Source: an uncultured Flavobacteriia bacterium (GTDB lineage Bacteria > Bacteroidota > Bacteroidia > Flavobacteriales > Flavobacteriaceae). Taken from it: a DNA stretch of 6,199 nt. The notes beneath the pieces are model-generated. The model saw only the letters and a list, made by a program, of their open reading frames with translations, searched no databases and was not told the origin of the DNA. Below, piece by piece: positions 1 through 5,454 of this stretch. The position numbers and the translations under genes are program-made. The stretch lies in the NCBI GenBank assembly GCA_946482495.1, contig CAMLRV010000144.1:1-6199 (forward strand), given 5' to 3'. Every line of letters starts with the position of its first letter. The stretch's first letter is position 1.

Positions 1-55
1 TTAGCTCAAGGCAATTAAATGCATTGTTGCTTTGTAATTTTTCTTTCATAATCAT
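1..55 (-). CDS. Possible 5' end of a minus-strand gene running off the left edge (partial)
   Basis: On the minus strand an ATG at 53-55, with a second in-frame ATG at 47-49, opens a frame with no stop down to the window edge. About 18 residues are visible, beginning MIMKEKLQSNN. A possible -7 promoter element lies about 25 bases upstream (81-88), and the terminator of the preceding operon (157-183) separates this start from the TPR gene, so an independent gene beginning here fits the context. So short an open stretch can occur by chance in AT-rich DNA, and no function can be read from it. Confidence 0.35.
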   Translation of the reverse strand, partial: MIMKEKLQSNNAFNCLEL

Positions 56-80
56 AACTTTGGTTTTGATGTTAGTGAGG

Positions 81-88
81 TAAAATTA
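81..88 (-). promoter_or_regulatory. Candidate -7 promoter element for the left-edge gene
   Basis: Read on the minus strand this is TAATTTTA, which fits the Bacteroidota -7 consensus TAnnTTTG except at the last base. It lies about 25 bases before the possible ATG at 55. No TTG-type -33 box is visible at the expected distance, and the surrounding run of alternating TA (about 86-97) makes chance matches likely. Confidence 0.25.
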
Positions 89-156
89 TATATATATTTT
101 CCTTTAAATAAGGCCTACACTTTCAAAATTCCCGAATTTATGAAGCTAAAAAACAT

Positions 157-183
157 AAAAAAAGCCTTGAAAATCAAGGCTTT
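157..183 (-). terminator. Intrinsic terminator of the TPR operon
   Basis: A perfect 9-bp inverted repeat, AAAGCCTTG (161-169) and CAAGGCTTT (175-183), encloses a 5-base loop. On the minus strand the second arm runs into seven consecutive T (complement of the A run 157-163), the classic form of a rho-independent terminator. It begins about 20 bases after the stop codon at 203-205, so it ends the transcript of the two TPR genes. In the plus direction only a short, broken T/A tail follows, so it looks one-directional. Confidence 0.9.
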
Positions 184-202
184 ATATTAAAAAATGTGAA
201 AA

Positions 203-1363
203 TTATAACTCTTTGTGATTTTGCAGCAAAGTGATCTTGTTTTGTATGATTTCTATCTCATTTTTAGCATTTTTGACACGAATTATAACTATCAAAATGA
301 CAATAATTATAGCTATAAAAATGAACAAATAAACCCAATAAAAATTAGAAATAGAGTTATTAAATTTGTTTTCAAGTTCCGATTTTTTTTCTACTAAAGA
401 ATCGCTAATTGATTTTCTTTCATTTTCAATATTTAATTTTCTTGTGCTTAAATATTTAAAATGATACTCTTTATACTTTTCCCATTGATTAAGTGCTAAG
501 TAATTTTCTGAAAATCCTTTGTAAATTTCTTGATTCAAAATTAAATCATTCACTTCCTTTGAAATTGCCATAGCTTCTTCAAGCGTACTTACAGCAGTTG
601 TATAATTCCCTTCCAAAGTATATACTTGAGCTAAGCCTTTTAATGCAAAAGCTTGTAGACTATTGGCACTAATTTTTTTAGCATATTTAATAGCTAATTC
701 AAAATTCTCTTTAGCTTTTGGTAAGTTAGATAATGAGATATAACAATTTCCTTTATTATATTTTGCGATACTTATTCCTGCTGTATTTGATGTTTTTGAT
801 TTAAGATATGCATTAACTCCTTTGTCAAAATATTCAATGGCAATATCACAATTCAATTTTTCTTTGTAAATAAAACCACGAACCACATAATTGGTTCCTA
901 AATAAACAAAAATAGAGTCTTTAATCGGATAATTCAGCATCAATTCTTCTGCTTGATCTAAATATTGCACTGATTTATCATACAATTTTAGTTGATGATA
1001 CAAAATTCCTAACTTATTAGAAATCATTATCTTAAGCAATCCGTTTTTGCTTAAATGTAATATTTGATTGGCTTTCATTACATTTTCCAATGATTTTTGA
1101 TAATCTCTTTTTGAAGAATATCCATCAGAAATTAATTTATACGCCTTTATTTTATAATCAATATTATCTTTTGAATCAATAACAAGTTTATTTCCAATAC
1201 GAATAGCTTCATCTGGATTTTCATACATTAATAGCGTACCTTCCTTAATTCTTTTATCAAAATCTTTTGAATTTTGAGCATACAAAAAAGAACTATTTCC
1301 TAAAGTAAAACACAACGTTAGAAAAAACAAAACTGTTATCTTATGTGAGTTTTTATTTATCAT
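203..1363 (-). CDS. Membrane-anchored periplasmic TPR protein without a DNA-binding domain
   Basis: This 386-residue protein starts with a signal peptide (hydrophobic 9-21, likely cleavage after LYA at 27-29). Helical TPR-type repeats follow from about 35 to 310; clear examples lie around 112-145, 155-190, 200-230 and 237-270. A single strong membrane helix spans about 342-362, and a short charged, heptad-like tail (363-386) ends the protein. Topology should place the TPRs in the periplasm and only about 24 residues in the cytoplasm. Its ATG overlaps the TGA of the upstream regulator by four bases (ATGA, 1360-1363), so the two are probably translationally coupled. It resembles that regulator: LMYxNPxxAIxI near residue 45 and NYLALN near 287 occur in both, in the same order. 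The AraC-type HTH at the regulator's C-terminus is missing here, and the terminator 20 bases after the stop leaves no room for a frameshifted remnant. A co-sensor or modulator role is inferred; no enzymatic motif is seen. Confidence 0.85.
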   Translation of the reverse strand: MINKNSHKITVLFFLTLCFTLGNSSFLYAQNSKDFDKRIKEGTLLMYENPDEAIRIGNKLVIDSKDNIDYKIKAYKLISDGYSSKRDYQKSLENVMKANQILHLSKNGLLKIMISNKLGILYHQLKLYDKSVQYLDQAEELMLNYPIKDSIFVYLGTNYVVRGFIYKEKLNCDIAIEYFDKGVNAYLKSKTSNTAGISIAKYNKGNCYISLSNLPKAKENFELAIKYAKKISANSLQAFALKGLAQVYTLEGNYTTAVSTLEEAMAISKEVNDLILNQEIYKGFSENYLALNQWEKYKEYHFKYLSTRKLNIENERKSISDSLVEKKSELENKFNNSISNFYWVYLFIFIAIIIVILIVIIRVKNAKNEIEIIQNKITLLQNHKEL

Positions 1364-2937
1364 ATCGCAATAGCTTGTTTTTCTTCTTTTAATAATTCAA
1401 TAAAAGTGACAGGCGAAATTCCTGTAATAGACTTAAATACTGTTGCAAAACTACTATGTGAGGCGAAACCACATTCTTCAGCCAAATAACTAATTTTATA
1501 ATGCATGTAATTTGGATCGGATTTCAATTTATCAATTAAATAGTTAATACGTAACATGTTGATATACTTGTTAAAGTTTACATTGTAATGCGTATTAATA
1601 ATTTCCGATAAGTATTTGGTATTTGTATCAAATTGACCCGCTAAAACCGCTAATGAAATGTCTTTATTTGTGAAACGCGTAGAACTTTCAAAGCGCTTTA
1701 ATTTCGCTAAAATAAGCTTTTCAGTTTCAGAAGGAATGAGTGCACGCTTGTTTAACTCTTTGACAATTACTTCTTTTTCAACATATTGTTTATCAATCAA
1801 ATTATTACGAGTAATTTCCAAATATCTCATAATTTCCTCGTAGTTTTTCTTTTTTTGAAAATAACGCCACCAAAAGAATAATCCGCTTAAAACAATTATA
1901 ATAAAAAGCCCAATACATACATATAACATTGAAAAATAACCACTTTTTCCTTCGTCCATTTCACTTATATAATCTTCGCTAATTAAGTTATAAGCAACAT
2001 TGGCAGCATCTTCTTCTAAGGCATCAACTTCCCCATTAATTTTATAAAATTCTTTATTGGCTTTATTATAGTTTGGAGAATCATTTAAGGCTAAATAATT
2101 GGCAATTTGCTGACTTAAAACAATTCTTTTCAAAGATAAATTAGTAAGGAATTCAGCGTTTTTTAATGATTCATCTAATAATTCTTTAACTTTTGAATGA
2201 TTCTTTTCTAAAAAATAAATTGTAGCTAAATTAATTAAAGCATGAGTTTTTGCAAACAAAATTGATGGTTTCGATTGATCGGAAAGTTCCATTGCTCTAG
2301 TATAATTTTCTTTAGCAAGTTTTAGATTTTTCTTCTCTAAATAAAGCTTTCCTAAAGTAATTGTTTTCCAAAGTTGAACTTCTAATTTCGACTTTTCATT
2401 TAATTTAATGGTTTCTAATACTTTAATGGCTTCATCAATTTTTTCTAACATCATTAAATGCTTTGCTTTTTCAATAAGCAAAAATGCACTTGCATCTGAA
2501 GTAACATCGCTAGAATTATTTTTGATTAATAAATCACAGTTAACAATTTCATCTTCCGATTCTTTGTATAGATACAAGTTTCTTAAGATTGTTGATTTAA
2601 TAAGTTCAACTTCCGCTCTTTCTGAAATTGTTAGATATTTTTTTTGCTGATTTTTTTCTTCAAATAAGGATTTTAAAGACGCACTTAAATCACCTTTTGC
2701 TAGATAAGCCTTTGCAATAAGCAAATTTACTTTAGCCCTATCTTCAACAGAAATTTCTGTATTGGATAGCAAATGCTGAGCAATTTTTATAGCCTGATTA
2801 GGGTTGAAATACATTAATTCTTCAACCTCTTTCTTTAAGTTATGTTTTTTTATTGGGGTTTGTGCAAAAACAAAAATACATAAGAATCCGAAAATAATTA
2901 CATATAAAGCTTTTTTGTTAAGTAATTTTCTAATCAT
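1360..2937 (-). CDS. Membrane-spanning TPR sensor with C-terminal AraC-type HTH (transcriptional regulator)
   Basis: This 525-residue protein has a signal peptide or N-terminal anchor (hydrophobic 11-24, possible cleavage before QTP at 26-28). A TPR-like helical domain covers about 35-320, with repeats visible near 68-95, 150-180, 187-218 and 230-262. A membrane helix lies at about 335-357, a basic coiled-coil linker at about 361-400, and an AraC/XylS-type double helix-turn-helix at about 405-515. The first HTH falls in 428-448; the second is marked by ISYLAEECGFASHSSFATVF (482-501) followed by TGISP. This is a one-component, membrane-bound regulator of a type common in Flavobacteriia: a periplasmic TPR sensor joined across the inner membrane to a cytoplasmic DNA-binding domain. 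It lacks histidine-kinase and receiver domains. It is first in an operon with the HTH-less TPR gene (ATGA overlap) and lies divergent to a DUF998-like gene, a possible target. A perfect TAnnTTTG -7 element precedes it. Its signal and regulon cannot be read from sequence. Confidence 0.9.
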   Translation of the reverse strand: MIRKLLNKKALYVIIFGFLCIFVFAQTPIKKHNLKKEVEELMYFNPNQAIKIAQHLLSNTEISVEDRAKVNLLIAKAYLAKGDLSASLKSLFEEKNQQKKYLTISERAEVELIKSTILRNLYLYKESEDEIVNCDLLIKNNSSDVTSDASAFLLIEKAKHLMMLEKIDEAIKVLETIKLNEKSKLEVQLWKTITLGKLYLEKKNLKLAKENYTRAMELSDQSKPSILFAKTHALINLATIYFLEKNHSKVKELLDESLKNAEFLTNLSLKRIVLSQQIANYLALNDSPNYNKANKEFYKINGEVDALEEDAANVAYNLISEDYISEMDEGKSGYFSMLYVCIGLFIIIVLSGLFFWWRYFQKKKNYEEIMRYLEITRNNLIDKQYVEKEVIVKELNKRALIPSETEKLILAKLKRFESSTRFTNKDISLAVLAGQFDTNTKYLSEIINTHYNVNFNKYINMLRINYLIDKLKSDPNYMHYKISYLAEECGFASHSSFATVFKSITGISPVTFIELLKEEKQAIAI

Positions 2938-2938
2938 A

Positions 2939-2944
2939 CTCCTT
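2939..2944 (-). promoter_or_regulatory. SD-like AAGGAG placed unusually close to the regulator start
   Basis: On the minus strand AAGGAG is followed by a single T and then the ATG at 2935-2937. The motif matches anti-SD well, but one base of spacing is far shorter than the usual five to nine. Bacteroidota rarely depend on SD pairing, so this may be chance. No later in-frame ATG close by would give better spacing without losing the signal peptide, so the start at 2937 is kept. Confidence 0.3.
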
Positions 2945-2976
2945 TCGGTTGTAAATTTTTAACAAATTTTCTTCAG

Positions 2977-2984
2977 CAAATATA
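2977..2984 (-). promoter_or_regulatory. Bacteroidota-type -7 promoter element for the TPR regulator operon
   Basis: Read on the minus strand this is TATATTTG followed by C, a full match to the Bacteroidota sigma-factor -7 consensus TAnnTTTG. It would put the transcript start near 2970 and leave a leader of roughly 33 bases before the ATG at 2937. At the -33 distance (around 3003-3007) there is only a T-rich run in place of TTTG, so the upstream half is weak. Confidence 0.55.
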
Positions 2985-3120
2985 TTCCTTAAATATAAGA
3001 AAAAAAACCTTAAATAATCACATCCCACGGAAATTTTGTTGATTTTTTTATTATTTCTTTTTAAGCTTTAGAAAAAAACACTTTTTTCAATTGCTAAATC
3101 ATTATTAAAGGAATTAGTTG

Positions 3121-3128
3121 TAAATTTA
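3121..3128 (+). promoter_or_regulatory. Candidate -7 element for the DUF998-like / 2H phosphoesterase operon
   Basis: TAAATTTA fits TAnnTTTG except at the last base, and it would give a leader of about 50 bases before the ATG at 3185. A second match of equal quality, TACATTTA at 3164-3171, would leave only a few leader bases. The nearest upstream TTG (3091-3093) lies 27 bases before the first candidate, somewhat too far for a -33 box. Neither candidate is convincing alone. Confidence 0.25.
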
Positions 3129-3184
3129 TAGTTACGCAATACAACATGACAATTTTTAGCTGATACATTTAAAAAAGTAAAATC

Positions 3185-3964
3185 ATGCAAAAGTCAAATC
3201 TAGTTATATCATATCATACCATGCGAAAAGCAGTGGGTTGGATTGCCATTTTACTTCCATTTTCCTTAGTTTTAGGAGATTATATCATACAACGTTTAGA
3301 TCTCTTAAATAACAAATGGCTTGTAAAAACAGGTGAATGTTATACGGTTTTTCATTATTCAAATCCTTTTAAACCATCAATTAGTCATTATTATTATAGT
3401 TCCGTTGGTGAAATTTTCACTGGAGCTTTATTAACAGTAGCATTATTTCTTTTATGCTATAAAGGGCATCCACTTCGCAAGAGTGAATTCGGATTTTCCG
3501 ATAGAACAATGAGTAATTTAGCAGCTTTTTTTGCTGTAGGAATTGTGGTTTTCCCAACTACAACTAAACATTGCATTATTGATAATATGCGAGTTTTTAC
3601 GAGCAGTTATATCACAGGAATTATACATTTCATTTTTGCTGGAATGTTTTTTATTACTTTATCATTTATATCTATTTTCAATTTTAGAAGAACTAAAAGA
3701 GTATCCGATTTTGGTAAAATGCCAAATCATAATTTATACAAATATTGTGGAATTATTATGTTAACTTGTGTCTTCTTAATTCTTATTTATACTAAGATTT
3801 TAAGATATAGATATGAATGGCTAGATAATATTTATCCAGGTTTAATTTTGGAAACCATTGCATTATCAGCATTTGGTGTTTCTTGGCTAACAAAAGGAAA
3901 AATTTACAAAGGTTATTTAGCTAAAAAAATTAAAGAATTAGGAGATGATATTAGTGATAATTGA
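3185..3964 (+). CDS. DUF998-like six-helix integral membrane protein
   Basis: This 259-residue protein has hydrophobic segments at about 16-36, 73-93, 108-126, 143-165, 187-203 and 217-235, which suggests six membrane helices with both ends in the cytoplasm. The pattern fits the DUF998 family of uncharacterised membrane proteins: SISHYYY (65-71) just before helix 2, a conserved Gly-Glu at the start of that helix, FPT (123-125) ending helix 3, His148 in helix 4, LET (222-224) in helix 6 and SWLTKGK (233-239) after it. The 40-residue loop between helices 1 and 2 is the largest outside region. No catalytic role is established for the family. An alternative ATG at 3221 (residue 13) would also keep helix 1. 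The gene is divergent from the TPR-HTH regulator and 20 bases upstream of the 2H phosphoesterase gene, so the latter is probably co-transcribed. Family assignment comes from recalled motifs, not a search. Confidence 0.75.
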   Translation: MQKSNLVISYHTMRKAVGWIAILLPFSLVLGDYIIQRLDLLNNKWLVKTGECYTVFHYSNPFKPSISHYYYSSVGEIFTGALLTVALFLLCYKGHPLRKSEFGFSDRTMSNLAAFFAVGIVVFPTTTKHCIIDNMRVFTSSYITGIIHFIFAGMFFITLSFISIFNFRRTKRVSDFGKMPNHNLYKYCGIIMLTCVFLILIYTKILRYRYEWLDNIYPGLILETIALSAFGVSWLTKGKIYKGYLAKKIKELGDDISDN

Positions 3965-3984
3965 TATAAACGTTTAAATAAATT

Positions 3985-4542
3985 ATGCTTCAACACTATT
4001 CCATCGCAATTCATCCAACGGTTGAACTAATTGCTAAAATTAAAAATATGAAAGAGCAATTGGCTGCTGAAGTTGGTTGGTTTCATAGCAAAAATGCCAT
4101 TGCACATATTACAATTTGTGAATTTGAAGCAGATGAAAAAGATGTAGAGCGAGTGAAAAATCAATTGGTGCGAATTTGCAATAGCATCACTCCTCTTTCA
4201 ATACATTTAAATGGTTTTGGAACCTTTCCAAATGGTGCGTTTTTTATTAATCCTGATGAAATTTCGAAAGTAAAATTAGCGCCAATTATGAGATTATTTC
4301 ATAACGCATTAGTGGTAAAAACTTTTCATCATAGTGATGTGCCTCATATTTCCATAGCGAGAAAATTATCTCCAGAAAACTTGATAAAAGCCACAAAATT
4401 ATTTCCACCTTTTGAAGAAACATTTTTATGTAATGGAATTGTCTTACGAATGCTCGACCTAGAAATTAAACAATTTCGAGTGATCGCTAGTTTTGAATTT
4501 AAAGGTTTGGAACCATTAGCAGTTCAAGGTAGTTTGTTTTGA
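3985..4542 (+). CDS. 2H phosphoesterase / 2'-5' RNA ligase (LigT-like) family protein
   Basis: This 185-residue soluble protein has no signal peptide. It carries both signature motifs of the 2H phosphoesterase superfamily: HIT at 41-43 and HIS at 121-123, 80 residues apart, each followed by a hydrophobic strand (HITICEF and HISIAR). The segment LNGFGTFPNGAFFINP (75-90) is the usual central strand-turn of this family. The length is normal for a single-domain member. These enzymes act on 2',3'-cyclic phosphates or 2'-5' phosphodiester links in RNA or small nucleotides, using the two histidines as acid and base. Which substrate this one uses cannot be told. Both catalytic His-x-Thr/Ser pairs are intact, so it should be active. 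It starts 20 bases after the DUF998-like gene and probably shares its transcript. Related folds include tRNA-processing and cyclic-nucleotide-cleaving enzymes, but nothing here favours either. Confidence 0.85.
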   Translation: MLQHYSIAIHPTVELIAKIKNMKEQLAAEVGWFHSKNAIAHITICEFEADEKDVERVKNQLVRICNSITPLSIHLNGFGTFPNGAFFINPDEISKVKLAPIMRLFHNALVVKTFHHSDVPHISIARKLSPENLIKATKLFPPFEETFLCNGIVLRMLDLEIKQFRVIASFEFKGLEPLAVQGSLF

Positions 4543-4559
4543 TATTTACGATTTGAAAA

Positions 4560-4598
4560 TTCAACCTATACCCCGAAGTGTCAGGATTATAGGTTGAA
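4560..4598 (-). terminator. Large hairpin between convergent genes, probable terminator
   Basis: A perfect 11-bp inverted repeat, TTCAACCTATA (4560-4570) and TATAGGTTGAA (4588-4598), lies between the two convergent stop codons. In minus-strand RNA the 17 inner bases fold further into six pairs (two G-U) around a CACU loop, with one bulged A. In plus-strand RNA the same positions give A-C mismatches. The structure is therefore more stable downstream of the epimerase gene (stop at 4602-4604) than downstream of the 2H gene. After the hairpin the minus strand has only a short TTTT. It may serve both directions, more strongly the minus one. Confidence 0.65.
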
Positions 4599-4601
4599 AG
4601 T

Positions 4602-5453
4602 TTACTCTAAAATTTCGATACGAATAGCTCTTAAGAAATCTTCATTTGGTTGCAAGAAATTTATTCCTTCTTTTTCATCAAAATCTCCATTGTGATTGCT
4701 ATTATCAGCCAATCCACACCAAGGTTCAATACATAAAAAAGGTGCATTTGTTTTAGTCCAAATTCCCAAGTAAGGAAAATGGTCAAAACCTACTCTTAGG
4801 ATATTTTTACCTTTATTTTTCAAAAGGACTTCATTCGATTTTAATTGTTTAAAAACAAGTGTATCAGCTTCAAATAGTTCATAATTCAATTGAATTTCAC
4901 TATTTTTAGATTCTACTACAGAAGTTTTTCCATTAAAACTTTCGTTTTCTAAATGATGTGTTTCAAAAACTTCATCTTTGTTAAATTGCAAACTATAAGT
5001 TGAAAAATCATCTGTAATAGCAAAAGCCGGATGTGCTCCTATTGAAAAAGGCAAAACTTCATTAGCCTGATTTCTCACGAAATATTCCATAATCAATTCG
5101 TTACCCATCAATGTATATGCTATAAAGAGCTTAAAATCAAAAGGATAATTATGTTTAGTTGTTTCGGTTTCGTTCAACTCAAAAATTACTTGATGTTCGT
5201 TTCTTTTATCGAAAGAAAACTCCATGTTTCGGGCCAATCCGTGTCGAGGCAAAGAATAGTTTTTTCCATTAAAAGTATAGCTATCATTTTTTAATCGACC
5301 AACAATTGGAAACAAAACTGGAGAAGTTCTGTTCCAATAAGTTTCATCAACTTCCCAAATGTAGTTTTTGTTGTTTTTAACTAAGGAAATCAATTCGGCT
5401 CCCAATGTAGAAATGGTTGCAGAAAGTTGCGAATTTGAAATGGTAACTATCAT
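4602..5453 (-). CDS. Aldose 1-epimerase family protein (LacX-type mutarotase)
   Basis: This 283-residue cytoplasmic protein has the galactose-mutarotase-like beta-sandwich sequence pattern. It interconverts alpha and beta anomers of a sugar or sugar phosphate. Numbered from the ATG at 5451-5453, the motifs are SPVLFPIVGRL (44-54), RHGLAR (70-75) with the sugar-binding His71, GAHPAF (139-144) with the catalytic-acid candidate His141, FDHFPYLGIW (223-232) and EPWCGLAD (243-250) with Glu243 as likely catalytic base. All expected active-site residues are present and the length is typical. The open frame extends five codons upstream to a TTG at 5468, which would overlap the preceding gene. The ATG is preferred: it follows the upstream TAA stop by one base, and MIVTISN is the normal beta-strand beginning of the family. 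The gene is last in an operon with the membrane protein upstream and ends at the hairpin 4560-4598. Sugar specificity cannot be assigned. Confidence 0.9.
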   Translation of the reverse strand: MIVTISNSQLSATISTLGAELISLVKNNKNYIWEVDETYWNRTSPVLFPIVGRLKNDSYTFNGKNYSLPRHGLARNMEFSFDKRNEHQVIFELNETETTKHNYPFDFKLFIAYTLMGNELIMEYFVRNQANEVLPFSIGAHPAFAITDDFSTYSLQFNKDEVFETHHLENESFNGKTSVVESKNSEIQLNYELFEADTLVFKQLKSNEVLLKNKGKNILRVGFDHFPYLGIWTKTNAPFLCIEPWCGLADNSNHNGDFDEKEGINFLQPNEDFLRAIRIEILE

Positions 5454-5454
5454 A

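Noticed and set aside
86..97. Alternating TA run as a microsatellite or regulatory repeat
   Set aside because: It is a short run in very AT-rich intergenic DNA, best seen as base composition around a possible promoter.
215..397. Plus-strand open frame of 60 codons
   Set aside because: It lies antisense inside the C-terminal part of the TPR gene. Its translation is low-complexity Tyr/Asn/Phe-rich, as expected from the complement of AT-rich coding DNA, and it has no promoter.
203..1363. The HTH-less TPR gene as a broken pseudogene of a longer regulator
   Set aside because: Only about 20 bases separate its stop from a perfect terminator, so there is no room for a lost HTH remnant. The reading frame, signal peptide and membrane helix are intact.
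1658..1843. Plus-strand open frame of 61 codons opposite the HTH region
   Set aside because: It is fully antisense to a convincing AraC-HTH coding region and has no recognisable protein features.
2408..2650. Plus-strand open frame of 80 codons, Ser-rich
   Set aside because: It is antisense to the TPR region of the regulator. The Ser/Leu/Ile-rich composition is typical of a shadow of Lys/Glu/Asn-rich coding sequence.
3000..3007. Run of eight A as a phase-variation tract
   Set aside because: It is short, lies in AT-rich intergenic DNA near the -33 region of the minus promoter, and does not interrupt a reading frame; similar runs are common in this window.
3543..3764. Plus-strand open frame of 73 codons in another frame
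   Set aside because: It lies within the DUF998-like gene. The hydrophobic composition comes from T-rich membrane-helix codons read out of frame.
3985..4542. The 2H protein as an anti-defence (anti-CBASS-like) nuclease
   Set aside because: Some phage proteins share the 2H fold, but no phage, mobile or defence gene is nearby and the sequence looks like an ordinary bacterial LigT-like protein.
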